Below, one piece after another: positions 10,950 to 21,632 of a stretch of 64,000 bases of DNA. The number at the start of each line of letters is the position of its first letter. Positions within the stretch are counted from its first letter, which is position 1. The notes under the pieces were generated by a model. That model searched no databases, was not told the origin of the DNA, and saw only the letters and a program-made list of their open reading frames with translations. Origin of the DNA: Hydra vulgaris. Taxonomy: Eukaryota; Cnidaria; Hydrozoa; Anthoathecata; Hydridae. The DNA is taken from contig NC_088926.1 of NCBI RefSeq assembly GCF_038396675.1, positions 15,173,501-15,237,500 of the forward strand, given 5' to 3'. A program made the translations under genes and the position numbers.

Positions 10950-11001
10950 GGCATTTTCCATTTAGAGGGAAATCTAGATTGCCCTCTAAATGGAAAATGC
11001 C
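10950..11001. repeat. Perfect hairpin, 20-bp stem
   Basis: GGCATTTTCCATTTAGAGGG (10950-10969) pairs with 10982-11001; the loop is 12 bases. Confidence 0.9.
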
Positions 11002-11064
11002 GTTCAAAAAATGTAATTTACAAGTGCATTGTTTCCTCACAAAATAACCCTGATAAACATTATA

Positions 11065-11398
11065 TTGGCTTAAATGAGGGGAATGGAAAAAACGTTATGC
11101 CAACCACAAACAATCGTTTAAACATAAAAAATATTCAAAAGAGACTATGCTGTCAAAATATATTTGGGATTTAAAAGAGAAAAAAGAAAAATTTTAATTT
11201 ACAATGGTCTATTCTAAAATCTGCCCCTGCCTATAATAACATTTCCAAAAAATGTATGCTATGTTTGCAAGAAAAGTTTGAAATAATTACTCATTTAAAT
11301 CAGGAAAATTTATTAAATAAAAAATCTGAATTAATTTCTGAATGTAGGCACGAAAATAAATACCTCTTAAAAAATTATAAAAACAAATTACCAAATTA
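11065..11398 (+). pseudogene. Penelope-like element, 3' remnant (GIY-YIG tail)
   Basis: With frameshifts the strand gives HYIGLNEG, KKRYANHKQSFKHKKYSKET, LSKYIWDLKEK, then CMLCLQEKFEII, ENLLNKKSELISECRHENKY. The same order ([55 protein letters not shown]) ends the Penelope-like ORF at 44391. This is the C-terminal GIY-YIG and Cys-rich part; RT is absent, so it is a relic. Confidence 0.75.
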
Positions 11399-11399
11399 A

Positions 11400-11829
11400 A
11401 CTATCCCCATTCCAAAGAAATTTATTTAATAATTACTTTCTGTAACTTCCCGTTAACCAAAAAAATATAGTAATTAAATAAAAAAATATTTTTATAATAA
11501 TTTATAACTTCCTGTAAAATATTTTTTTCTATAAATTGAATTTTTTTTTAGATTTAGTAACTCTTCCTGATGATCCAGCAATGGTGAAACTTCAAGTTGA
11601 AGAAAAAAATGATAATTTATATATTAGTTATAATTATGTCTTTGTTATTACTTTAAGAATTATTACTTTGAATAAGGGTTGAAAGTTTTCGGAAATTTTG
11701 CTCAAATATTCCAGAAATTTTGAAAAAATTTCTTATTGCGATAAACTTTCTTTGTTTCAAAAACATGCGTTTTAATTATCGTCGTATTTGGGTATTCTTT
11801 AAATATTTCATCAAAACATATATAATAAT
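11400..11829. other. No gene; short repeat-like block
   Basis: AT-rich. GGGTTGAAAGTTTTCGGAAATTTTG near 11686 resembles, in inverse orientation, TTTCCAGAAATTTTCAACCC near 39717-39738. The two may be ends of copies of one element family. Confidence 0.3.
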
Positions 11830-12114
11830 AAAGACCCACAACCCACAGGGTATAAAAAAGACGGAAAAACAAGAACTATAATTCTAAAATTACTAAGATT
11901 TAAAGACAAAACAAAAATCTTAAAAGAAGCCCACCGACTCAAAGGACTAAACATTTATATAAACGAAGATTACTCTCGAGAGACTTCAATTATAAGAAAA
12001 AAGCTATTTTCAGAGGCGAAGCTAAGGAGAGAAAACGGAGAGAACGTCGCTGTAAGGTACGACAAAATTATTAAATTTAAAAGTGATTTTACCAAGAAAG
12101 ATCTAAGTAAGTAA
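11830..12114 (+). pseudogene. Non-LTR retrotransposon ORF1, C-terminal part
   Basis: About 94 codons end at TAA 12112-12114: KTRTIILKLLRFKDKTKIL, KEAHRLKGLNIYINEDYSRE, IIRKKLFSEAKLRRENGE. This is the RNA-binding C-terminal half of an L1-type ORF1p, very like the ORF1 at 34579-35279. No start is seen; it is 5' truncated. The endonuclease frame begins 50 bases downstream on the same strand, as expected for ORF2. Confidence 0.75.
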
Positions 12115-12164
12115 AAATATTAATTTTCGTTTTCAAAAGTATATTTTTATTTTTTATAATACAA

Positions 12165-13182
12165 ATGGCTGACAAAACAAATAAAACAAAAACTTTTAAG
12201 TTTTTTGATAAAAATAGTTCACTGCTTTTGAATAAAAATAAAGATCCTGATATAAATCTTTTTAATGAAATTGAAATTGACTCTTGTTACTTTAATGTTG
12301 AGGAAGTATCTTGTTATTTTAACTCAACGCAACCATTATTTTCGACATTAACCCTAAACATTAGAAGTCTTAAAAAAAACTTTGAAAATCTTAAAGCTAT
12401 GTTACGAAACATAAACCATGAATTCAAGGTAATATGTCTTTTAGAAACTTGGTGTCAAATTGAAGATTCCGTTAACTCGAATCTTCAATTACCAGGATAC
12501 AAATCAATTCATCAAACCCGAGTTGGTGGCAGAGGAGGCGGAATATGTTTTTTAATTCCTAATTCAATTTATTTTCAAAAATCAGAAAATCTTAGTAATT
12601 GTAATGCGGAATGTGAGTCATTAACTATAGAACTACTGATCCATAACAAAAAAAGTGTTTATTTAACCGCAATGTATCGACCACCTAGCGGAAATGTAAC
12701 AACGTTTGAAAACTATTTAGAACAGTATTTAGTAAGCGTTAGTAATAAACAAATATACTTAATGGGGGATTTTAATATAAACCTTTTAAACCTAAAAAAT
12801 GATATTAAAGTCGAACGCTTTCTAAATCTCCTCTATCAGCACAATATTTTACCATTAATTAATAAACCAACTCGCATAACTCGTCATACTGAAACTCTCA
12901 TAGACAATATTTTTACTAATAACTTCTCGAAATATCTCACTCAAAGCGGAATCATAAGAACTGATATAAGTGATCATTTCCCAATATTTTTCACATCAAA
13001 TTCAATATACAAAGAAAAATCAATCAAGGAATCAAACAAATTAATAAGCGTTACAAAAAGAAAGATAGATAAAAATACCATTGAAACATTTCGTAACTAT
13101 CTATCACTGGTAGATTGGGATCAACTCATCAACTACAAAGACGCAAATAATGCTTATGAATATTTTAACTTAGAGTTCAGTG
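12165..13182 (+). pseudogene. Non-LTR retrotransposon ORF2, APE endonuclease part only
   Basis: It starts at ATG 12165. Landmarks of the apurinic-type endonuclease appear in order: LNIRSLKKN (about residue 65), LLETW, GRGGGICFLI, AMYRPPSG, YLMGDFNINLL, ETLIDNIFTN, TDISDHFPIF (about residue 270). The frame runs into foreign DNA at 13181-13183, where the repeat end GGTTAGCAGACG begins, and stops at 13217. RT and the 3' end are missing here. A minus-strand RT starting at 23654 looks like the continuation of the same family. Confidence 0.88.
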
Positions 13183-13438
13183 ATGGGTTAGCAGACGTTA
13201 ACATAACTCCAAAGTAGGTCGACTTTTTCGGCGGCCGTTAACTTATTTATTCGAGTTAATTCAAAACAGCGAATATAGAAACGTGATATTATGAGGAAAC
13301 GTGATATTAAAATCTAAGGATTATTAAAGCAAACAAAAACAAAGATTATGGATTTATCTATATATGGTGAAAATTTGAATCTCAACAGTTCTGATGAAAT
13401 AAGCTCTGATGATGAAAGCGGAAATGTTGTGCGGAAAG
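13181..13438 (+). mobile_element. Element X, left terminal segment (copy 1)
   Basis: Begins GGTTAGCAGACGTTAACATA and continues for about 250 bp, nearly identical to the reverse complement of 36775-37024. It includes an ATG frame (13350) reading MDLSIYGENLNL, SSDEISSDDESGNVVRKAWR, cut by the P-like element at 13439. The outermost 36 or so bases also occur at 23654. Probably the 5' end of a DNA transposon with the start of its acidic N-terminal exon; family not recognised. Confidence 0.65.
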
Positions 13439-15569
13439 CATGGCGTACTTTATAACAGGCCTATTCACCGTGCGGATGACGTCATAAACTGGAGGCGAAC
13501 TTTTTGTATTTCCTATATTCATTCTGTAACATAAAGTCGAAGTGCTTGCTAAATTATTTAAATCAATTTTAAAATTTTTAGTTCACTTTGTTATAAACAT
13601 GGGTCGTAAATGCTGTGTCACGAATTGCAACGGCAATTATGATAAAAGTTCCAAAGAAAAAACTTTCGTCTTCCTCAAACACCAGAAGAAAGAAAAAAGT
13701 GGTTGGCCAAGAAACAACATACCAGATAAGAAAGACACCGTTGTTTGTGAAAGGCACTGGCCTGTTGGATACATTTCGACAAAAGATTATGGCAAAGAAA
13801 GACCATGTGATCCTCCATCTGTGTTTAAGTGTGTAAAACCAAGTTTAATACCTAAACCATCTGGTTGTCCCAGAACAACTTCAAGATCACATGCAGAAAC
13901 TAGAAATGTTCAACCTGACGAGTTGTCTGCTTTTAATTTAAAAGATGTTATAAAATCTTTTAATGATCTGAAAACAAACAAAGAAAACTATAAATTTAAT
14001 GGAATTGATATATTTAATACTAAAACAGAAAATCAAGTTTTGATTCAATCGTTAGAGTATGTTCATGACACAGGTGTTCCATTGTTTCTTCTAAAAATAA
14101 ATAATAATTTTCAGTATGAATCTTTTCACTTTGGAGTCAAATGCTTAATAAAAACACTCTCACAGAACAGAATTACCTTATTGAATAGATGGTCGAATAT
14201 TGAAAAAGCAGTTCACTTTTTAAATTCATATGAGATAAGCAGTAAAAAAAAAATTATTCAACAGCAACTTTTTTCAATGAACGATAAACCTGTTACAGAT
14301 AAAAAGTATTCTGTTGAAACAATGATTAGAGCTTTTGAGTACTTTGCAATGTCACATGCTACATATAATCGTCTTCGAGAAGACTTTGAACTTCCTAGCA
14401 TAACAACATTAACAAGACTAACATCAAAAGTAAAATCTATTCATGAGGATATTTATTTACAAAAGATTTTTTCAAATTTAACAGACATTAGACATAAAAA
14501 CTGCATTCTTCTATTAGATGAAGTTTATGTAAAGACTATGTTGCAGTACCATGGGGGAACAGTTTTTGGAAAAGCAGTTAATAATCCAAATGTTCTTGCA
14601 AATACTGTTTTAAGTTTTATGGTTATTACTTTGTTTGGTGACATTGATTCAAATTTGCTTTTTGAACAAACTACTTTTCTTTTATCTGCGATAAAGCAGC
14701 TGGTGGTCATGTTATTTCTATAGTTTGTGACGGTAACAGGGTAAATCAAGCTTTTTTCAAGAAATTTGAGACAGATTGGCGAACAAAAGATAATATATAT
14801 CTTCTGTATGATTTTGTGCACCTTTTAAAAAATATTCGCAATAATTGGATCACTGAAAAGTCACAGGAACTTGAATTTTTTGTTAATAAAGAAAAAAAAG
14901 TTGCCAAATGGTCTCATATTGTAGCATTGCATAAATTAGAATCAAATCAAATGATTAAAATGTCTAAACTTACAGATGTTGCTGTGTTCCCCAAACCAAT
15001 TGAAAGGCAAAAAGTTTCAACTTGTCTGAAAGTATTTTGTGAAGAAACAGTTTGTGCTTTAAAATGTCACCCAGAGTTAAAAGATGTTGATGAGACTAAT
15101 TCTTTTCTTTCAATAATAACTGAATTTTGGAGAATTGTTAATGTTCATAGCCTTTATGCAGATGTACATATGCGTGATCCGAATCGGTCTGCTATTTTCT
15201 CTTCTGATGATTTTAATCTTCAAAAGCTGTTAGAATTTGTAAAACATGGCTAAGTAAATGTGCTCTTCTCAAATAGTTCGTTTTAAAAGTTTCACTAAAG
15301 ATACTTCTAAAAGTATCTATCACACTTGTAATGGCCTTGTGGAGTTATCAAAGTTTCTCTTGTCTGCAAGTCATAAGTATGTTTTTCTTGTAACATTTAC
15401 ACCTGATCCTTTAGAAAAGCAGTTTGGAAAACTGAGACAGGGATCAGGAGGTACATATTTTATCACTGTTCAACAAATACTAGAGAAAGTAGGTATCAAA
15501 AAAACAAAACTACTTTTGCAATTAGACAAATATGGTGTTGATCTTGATTTTACTACATCAGGTCATTCT

Positions 15570-15788
15570 TGTGATAATAGCTGATCGTTATAAAACTTTA
15601 TTGTTACGTGTATAAAATTCTTGTCATAATATTATCAAAGTTAATTGATGTAATTTATTAGTCAAGTCATAAGCTATTTTTGTATATAATTACGCCCTCG
15701 AGAATTTTTGTTTCTGTATAAAAATTGTAAATAGAATTTAATAAACAGAGTCGAAAAATAAAAGTATAATAAAGTTGTCGTATTAACA
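15570..15788 (+). repeat. 5' LTR
   Basis: TG...CA ends; carries the element's promoter by analogy, and AATAAA at about 15740. Compare the copy at 19669-19887. Confidence 0.9.
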
Positions 15789-15803
15789 AGCTATTTCGGC
15801 AGT

Positions 15804-16541
15804 ATGGCATCTATGGCGAAAATGATTGGAAAATTTGATGGATCTGGAGATGTTGTAGTGTGGCTGAAAAAAATCAAACTGGTGGGAGAGCTGCAAAATA
15901 TGGGCGATCTTTCATTGATCATTCCGCTGTTTCTTGAAGGCAGTGCGTTTGCATTATATGAGCAACTTGGGGAGAGCCAAAAAACCGCCGCTGCGGACAT
16001 TGAAAAAGCTCTACTAGATGCATTTGCAGTCGATGGTTTTCAAGCTTACGAGCAGTTCAGAGATCGGAGATGGAATGACAGTGAATCTGTTGATGTGTAT
16101 TTGGCCAGTTTACGTCAACTTATGGGTTTGGCCAACGTTGAAAGCGAAGAATTATTGCTAAGAGCGTTCATAACTGGATTGCCGGGTGAAATTTCAAAGC
16201 AGCTACGAGCACAAGTGAAAATATTTGGGATCAGTTTACAGGATGCATTAAACCATGCACGAGTACTCATGACGGAAAAAACAAAAGAAGAGTATGTTTC
16301 AACAGCAATCTCTGGTTTCGATAAACATGTTAAAAAACCATCCGCTACTAATTTTAACTGCTATAAGTGTGGCAAGCCTGGACATGTTGCCCGAATCTGT
16401 TTTTCGAAGAAACAAATTGTTAATGATGGAATAAAATGCTTTAGATGTGGAGAATCTGGACACATTGCAAGATTTTGTTCGTTGCATCAGGGAAACTTAA
16501 ATGGGGAATCGCGAGCGCCAGCTGTTTCCCTAAACAACTAA
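15804..16541 (+). CDS. gag: gag polyprotein of the LTR retrotransposon
   Basis: 245 residues from ATG 15804 (MASMAKMIGKFDG), 16 bases after the 5' LTR. The first 165 residues are capsid-like (WLKKIKLVGE, FLEGSAFALYEQL, AFITGLPGEISKQLR), as in Ty3/Gypsy gag. Two zinc knuckles follow: CYKCGKPGHVARIC (about 187-200) and CFRCGESGHIARFC (about 212-225). The frame is intact and ends at TAA 16539-16541, overlapping pol in the -1 frame. Packaging of element RNA is the expected role. Pol would be made by -1 slippage at 16490-16496. Confidence 0.88.
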   Translation: MASMAKMIGKFDGSGDVVVWLKKIKLVGELQNMGDLSLIIPLFLEGSAFALYEQLGESQKTAAADIEKALLDAFAVDGFQAYEQFRDRRWNDSESVDVYLASLRQLMGLANVESEELLLRAFITGLPGEISKQLRAQVKIFGISLQDALNHARVLMTEKTKEEYVSTAISGFDKHVKKPSATNFNCYKCGKPGHVARICFSKKQIVNDGIKCFRCGESGHIARFCSLHQGNLNGESRAPAVSLNN

Positions 16542-16549
16542 CGGCGCTC
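16490..16549 (+). promoter_or_regulatory. Predicted -1 ribosomal frameshift signal (slippery site and pseudoknot)
   Basis: The heptamer GGGAAAC (16490-16496) is in the gag frame as G GGA AAC, a canonical X XXY YYZ site. After a 5-base spacer, TGGGGAA (16502-16508) can pair with TTCCCTA (16526-16532, one G-U). GAGCGCC in the loop (16513-16519) can pair with GGCGCTC (16543-16549). That is an H-type pseudoknot. The -1 frame leads directly into protease. Confidence 0.75.
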
Positions 16550-17647
16550 CCAATATGCACTGTGCAAGTGAACACCTTTACTGGAAAAGCACTGGTTGAC
16601 AGCGGATGTACTCGAACTATTATTTCAAACAATATGGCTCAGAAAGCCGGTGTTCGTATCAGAAGAAATGAACTAATGGTGTTGGCTGTTAATGGAGAAT
16701 TTGTGAAAACGGAGGGAGAAGCTACAGTAACATTGATAATTGAAGGAAAAAAGCTCAAAACATCAGTAATGATTCTGAAAAGTGTTGTCAACGGTATTGA
16801 TGCTATTATTGGTATGGATGTCATTAATCGCTATGGAGGAGTGCATTTGTACAATGGAAAAATTGAATTTGGTTTTGTTTCAATTCATGCAGAGAAACAA
16901 GCTGTTGGTATAAAGGACAAGGATTTTGATGCTTATTTTGATGGTACAAAGTGGACTGCTAAATATAAATGGAAACAAGGTCAACCACAACTGAGAAATT
17001 CTGTCGCGCAGTACAAGGTGAAACCCCAGTTGTTACATCAATTTAATGACGAGATGGACGTATGGGTAAAAAATGGCTGGTTGAAACCATGCAACAAAGA
17101 AGAAAAAAGTACAATAGGGATTGTCCCGTTAATGGCTGTTGAGCAGGAAAATAAAGGAAAGATACGACCTGTTCTAGATTTTCGCGAATTGAATCAGTAT
17201 GTTAATTCACATAATGCCTCAAGTGATGCATGTGATGAAAAAGTTAGAAAATGGAGAACTGTTGGTGACAAATTTGCAACGCTTGATCTTAGATGCGCCT
17301 ATATGCAAATACATATTGATCCGAGTTTGTGGGAGCATCAGAAGGTAGTCTACAAAGAAGAAAAATACTATCTTACACGTCTTGGTTTTGGGTTAAATTC
17401 TGCCCCAAAAATAATGTCTTCAGTCTTAGGCAGTGTGTTGAATCTTAATGCTGGTATTAGTGAAGCAACAGACCACTACATTGATGACATAATTGTCAAT
17501 TTGGAAAAGACATCAGTTTAAAAGGTCGTAAATCATTTAGCGTGTTATGGATTGGTAACAAAAGAGCCGGTGCAATGTGATACTGCACGAGTGTTGGGTT
17601 TGCAACTGTTTAGAAATGAAAAAAAGGAGCTATGTAGGAAACGTGGA

Positions 17648-18035
17648 ACATCATTCCAAAGTCACAAAATATCAAAACTGAAAAAGTAACACGACGGAAA
17701 CTTTTTTCAATATGTGGACACTTATTAGGTCACTATCCTGTTGGAGGGTGGCTTAGAATTGCCTGCAGTTTTATAAAACGTCATAGTAAAGGAAATACTT
17801 GGGATGATCTAATCGGAGATCAAGCTCAGTCATGTCATTTAGCATTATACATCATTCCAAAGTCACAAAATATCAAAACTGAAAAAGTAACACGACGGAA
17901 ACTTTTTTCAATATGTGGACACTTATTAGGTCACTATCCTGTTGGAGGGTGGCTTAGAATTGCCTGCAGTTTTATAAAACGTCATAGTAAAGGAAATACT
18001 TGGGATGATCTAATCGGAGATCAAGCTCAGTCATG
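17648..18035 (+). repeat. Tandem duplication inside pol, 187-bp units at 201-bp spacing
   Basis: 17648-17834 and 17849-18035 look identical (both start ACATCATTCCAAAGTCACAA and end CAAGCTCAGTCATG), with 14 bases between. 201 is a multiple of three, so frame is preserved, but the RT-RNase H connection region is duplicated. Confidence 0.9.
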
Positions 18036-19668
18036 GTTAATCGAAATATTGTGTCGATTAGAAGTTTGTGATTCTGTGAGAGGGAAATGGAATGCTAAAG
18101 GGATTCAAAATGGAGCAACATTGTGGTGTGATGCTAGCAGCATGGCAATAGGGGTTGCTATAGAATACGATGGCGTAATAGTTGAGGATGCAGCCTGGCT
18201 TCGAAGTATAAATGATGTTATGCATATTAATATTGCTGAATTAGATGCTGTGGTGCGTGGGATAAACCTAGCTGCTAAGTGGGATATAAAGAATTTGTCG
18301 GTGTTCACTGATTCAGTAACAGTTCATGGATGGCTAAAAAGTATGCTGACTGAAAGTCATAGGATTCGATCAAATGCATTATCAGAAATGCTTATTAAAA
18401 GAAGACTTTCTCTATTGCAAGACCTAATAAAAGAATATAATATAAACATCACGTTAAAATGGGTTCCGTCCTCCAAAAACAAAGCTGACGTGTTGACAAG
18501 AGTTCCAAAGACTTGGTTAAATGAGCTTTCACGAAGAAGTACTAAAGAGCTATGTGGAGTAAGTATTGCTGAAGAAATTCGTAATTGTCACTCAAAGCAT
18601 CATTTTGGCGTTAATCGGACAATGTTTACAGTGCAACGAAGACTTCTGCACGTATTAAGAAAAGATGTCGAAGAATGTGTTCGCAAATGTTGTCAATGTA
18701 ATTCAATTGATCCAGCGCCAATAAAATGGGAAAATGGAGTGCTAGATGTACCAGACACATGGTACCGAGTTGCTTGTGATGTGACTCACTATAAGGGGTC
18801 GCCATATTTAACAATGATTGACTGTGGACCAAGTCGGTTTGCAATTTGGAGAAAGTTGCCTCGCGAAGATACCAAAAATGTAGTAAGTCAATTGGAATCC
18901 GTATTTAGGGAGCATGGCCCGCCGCAAGAACTGTTAATGGATAATGGAGCGGTGTTTAAATCTAGTGAATTTTCAAATATATGTGAAAAATGGTGTGTTA
19001 AAAAGAAGTATAGATGTGCATATAGACCATCAGGAAATGGGATTGTTGAGCGTAACCACCGCACAGTAAAACGAACAGCTGCGAGGGCACAAATATGTCC
19101 TTTATTAGCGGTATTTTGGTACAATGCAACACCAACGGTGGGAACAAACGAGGAATCTGCACCTGCTTCTCAAAAAAATAAGTACGTTTGGCGTCTGCCA
19201 ATTCAAGAGGAGAAAAACACTGAAACTCAGGAAAGTTAACGGCAAGTTATGAAAACTTATAGAATTGGAGAAAAAGTTTATGTTCGCCCCGCTGATGCAA
19301 AGTGCACTTCAGTTTGGAAAATTGGTACTGTAACTGACATACTCACAAACACAAATATTGAAATTGATGGTGTACCAAGACATGTGCGAGACGTGAGAAT
19401 AGCTCCTGCCTCAAATTCTTCAAACGCTTCAAGTAAAATTGTTATCAGTGAAGAGGTTGACAGTGATGAAAGTGATTTAGAAGATTTAGACATTTTTGCT
19501 GCACGAGAGGAAGGAACTGAAGAAACAGTTGTTGACGCTGAGGAGGAAGCTGACGGCAGAGAAATCGTTGATAATTTATTACCAGCGATCAGACGATCAA
19601 CCAGAGAAAGGAAAAAGCCGACATATTTAAATGACTATGTTACTTAAGAACTTCAGTTCTTGGGGTGA

Positions 19669-19887
19669 TGTGATAATAGCTGATCGTTATAAAACTTTAT
19701 TGTTACGTGTATAAAATTCTTGTCATAATATTATCAAAGTTAATTGATGTAATTTATTAGTCAAGTCATAAGCTATTTTTGTATATAATTACGCCCTCGA
19801 GAATTTTTGTTTCTGTATAAAAATTGTAAATAGAATTTAATAAACAGAGTCGAAAAATAAAAGTATAATAAAGTTGTCGTATTAACA
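19669..19887 (+). repeat. 3' LTR
   Basis: Identical by eye to 15570-15788. Preceded by GAACTTCAGTTCTTGGGGTGA rather than a clear polypurine tract. Confidence 0.88.
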
Positions 19888-20624
19888 AGATGTAGTTTTT
19901 ACTTAAAATGAAGAAAAATGTTTGATATTTGATAATTTGCCAGAATTAGAAAATATATTATCTATAGATGTCAAAATGACTCTAATTTACATAGCTGGTT
20001 ATGTTGTCCGAAATGACAAAGATTCAGATGATTCATATTTTTATTATGAGAAATTTAGAGATTTTACTGAAGAAATTAATCGTGGAGGATTAACTATACC
20101 TGGTGATTTAGTTTGTCAATGGGTAATATATTGCTATATTATGTTTCGTGAAGTAGCTGATAATACATGCATATCTTCCTTGTGCAATCTAATGATGCTT
20201 GTATCAGAATCCTATAAATTAAATATGTGTAGAAACCATGGTGTTACATTTTCAAATGTTTTCTTTAAGAAATATTGTAATTTATATTCTCCAAGGTCTG
20301 AAAAAGAACCGAAACAAAAACTTTTAAAACTTAGTGTTAAATAACAAAGGTCGAAAGCAACTGTTTTTTTGTTAAATTGAACTGTTAAATTTAAATAATT
20401 ATACTGTATATCGCTATAATAGAATAAAAGAAAAAAGTATTATTATTTTGTAATATATTTTAAATGCATTTTTGTTGTTTATTATTATTTCTTCCTTAAA
20501 AATTAATTTTTATGTTCAGTTTAGGTTATTTTTTCTGTATTTTTTGTTTAAAAAACTCGCCTCCAGTTTATGACGTCATCCGCACGGTGAATAGGCCTGT
20601 TATAAAGTACGCCATGGGTGTTGA

Positions 20625-21284
20625 CAAAAGATAAAATATTTTCTCAGAGATTGAATTTTCGGAGAATTTGAAGCAGAAACGCACGATCGACTTTATTAAA
20701 CGCCTTTTCTTGATCTATTGACAAAATGAAACTAGGTAGATTTTTAAATTCCGCGTAAATTCCGCGTGATCACGGACTAAATGTAAATTTGAGAATATTG
20801 TTCTACCTGGGATTCCGCAAGTTTGATTTGGTTGTATAATTTTCCCTATTACTTTTGCAAGTCTTAGGGCCAGCGTTGTTGTGATTATTTTGTAATCAGC
20901 GCCGATTAAGGATATAGGCCTCCAGTTTTTGCATTCGGTAAGATCTCCTTGTTTGGGAATCAGTGAAATAATTGATCTTTTCATAGAGTGGCTGGTATTT
21001 TTTTCTAGGAAAAGTATTTCGTAGGCAAGTTCTTCAAAATCTTTTTCTAAAGTCTGCCAAAAGGTTTTATAAAATTCAGCTGGAAGTCCGTCATAGCCCG
21101 GAGATTTTCCGTTTTCAAATTTAAAAAGGGCTTCTTTTAATTCCACACCGGTTAGGCGGGTATTTAAAAATTGATTTTCATCGTCACTTAAACGTTCACT
21201 TAAAATTTTCAGCATCGCTTTAACTCGGACATCTTCTTTTCGTTGTTTCACTAAAATAATGTAAGTAAAAGTAACATATAACAA
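20625..21284 (-). pseudogene. L1-Tx1-like reverse transcriptase fragment
   Basis: Minus strand: DENQFLNTRLTGVELKEALF, FENGKSPGYDGLPAEFYKTF, SIISLIPKQGDLTECKNWRP, ISLIGADYKIITTTLALRLA, IIQPNQTCGIPGRTI, and after a small duplication and frameshift near 20750, FILSIDQEKAFNKVDRAFLL. These are RT blocks 1-3 of an L1-type element, with SIDQEKAFN the first catalytic Asp block. The YADD block and the rest are missing, because the fragment ends at the P-like element's right end (20616). Confidence 0.8.
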
Positions 21285-21289
21285 CTATC

Positions 21290-21632
21290 GTGTTATTGCT
21301 TTTTAAAAAAAATGCGCGATTCTTATTTTTCGCTTGTTTTTTTTTTTATTATATTTATATATATATTCGTCATTATTAATATAAGTTTGTACAACACTTT
21401 ACCGTGAAATATATGACTGGAGCAGTAGAAGACAATAGTCTTATCATCTTGCCCCATTTTTGTCGTTGACAAAATATAACAAAAATATAAACCAAATACA
21501 AATATAATAAAATATTTATAATACATATAAATTTTTTTTTTTTTTTTACAATGAACATCATTAAATAACCAAGTAAGTAATATAATAGAATTTCAAGAAA
21601 AAATGAAGATTTAAAATGAAAAAGGAAAAATT
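21290..21632. other. 3' flank of the minus-strand RT
   Basis: AT-rich, with a T13-T16 run near 21531-21547. On the minus strand this is an A-run after AATGATGTTCATTGT and may mark the retrotransposon's 3' tail. No gene seen. Confidence 0.4.

Larger units (their letters stand above)
16445..19647 (+). pseudogene. pol: pol polyprotein (protease, RT, RNase H, integrase), broken
   Basis: Protease: ALVDSGCTRTIIS, DAIIGMDVI. RT: RPVLDFRELNQYV, FATLDLRCAYMQI, TRLGFGLNSAP, catalytic YIDD in HYIDDIIVN. RNase H: LWCDASSMAIGVAI, INIAELDAV, FTDSVTVHGWL. Integrase: HHFGVNRTM and CVRKCCQCN (zinc part), then VACDVTHYKG, LLMDNGAVFKS, GNGIVERNHRTVKR (DDE). C-terminal SH3-like part and RRSTRERKKPTYLNDYVT at 19249-19647. 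Damage: a stop at 17519-17521, a frameshift near 17645, a 201-bp tandem duplication, and a stop at about 19237. Not functional as it stands, despite near-identical LTRs. Confidence 0.9.
15570..19887 (+). mobile_element. LTR retrotransposon (Ty3/Gypsy-like by domain order), recent insertion
   Basis: 219-bp direct LTRs at 15570-15788 and 19669-19887 begin TGTGATAATAGC and end GTATTAACA. They look identical by eye, so insertion was recent. The interior codes for gag with two CCHC knuckles, then protease, RT, RNase H and integrase in that order. It lies inside the C-terminal part of the THAP transposase gene. I found no convincing target duplication next to the LTRs. Confidence 0.9.
13542..20344 (+). 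pseudogene. THAP domain P-element-type transposase, interrupted
   Basis: ATG at 13600 (MGRKCCVTNCNGN) begins a C2CH THAP finger: Cys pair at the start, KSGWPRNNI, then VCERHWPVGY. The transposase core follows (RAFEYFAMSHATYNRLREDF, HKNCILLLDEVYVK with a likely catalytic Asp, VFGKAVNNPN). The frame breaks near 14690, resumes at about 14816-15253, shifts again at 15258 (DPLEKQFGKLRQGSGGTYF, the THAP9-like C-terminal block), is cut at 15570 by the LTR element inside SGHSC, and resumes at 19922-20344. So at least two frameshifts plus the insertion; inactive. THAP fingers bind the element's ends in P-type systems. Confidence 0.88.
13439..20616 (+). mobile_element. P-like DNA transposon with 60-bp terminal inverted repeats
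   Basis: The left end CATGGCGTACTTTATAACAG... (13439-13498) matches the inverse of 20557-20616 over 60 bases with at most small differences. Without the LTR retrotransposon (15570-19887) it would be about 2.86 kb, the size of a classic P element. It encodes a THAP-type transposase in its own left-to-right orientation. The 8-bp flanks GCGGAAAG and GGTGTTGA do not match, so no target duplication is seen. Confidence 0.85.

Noticed and set aside
15570..15588. Clear target-site duplication of the LTR retrotransposon
   Set aside because: The five bases before the 5' LTR (ATTCT) and after the 3' LTR (AGATG) do not match; none claimed.
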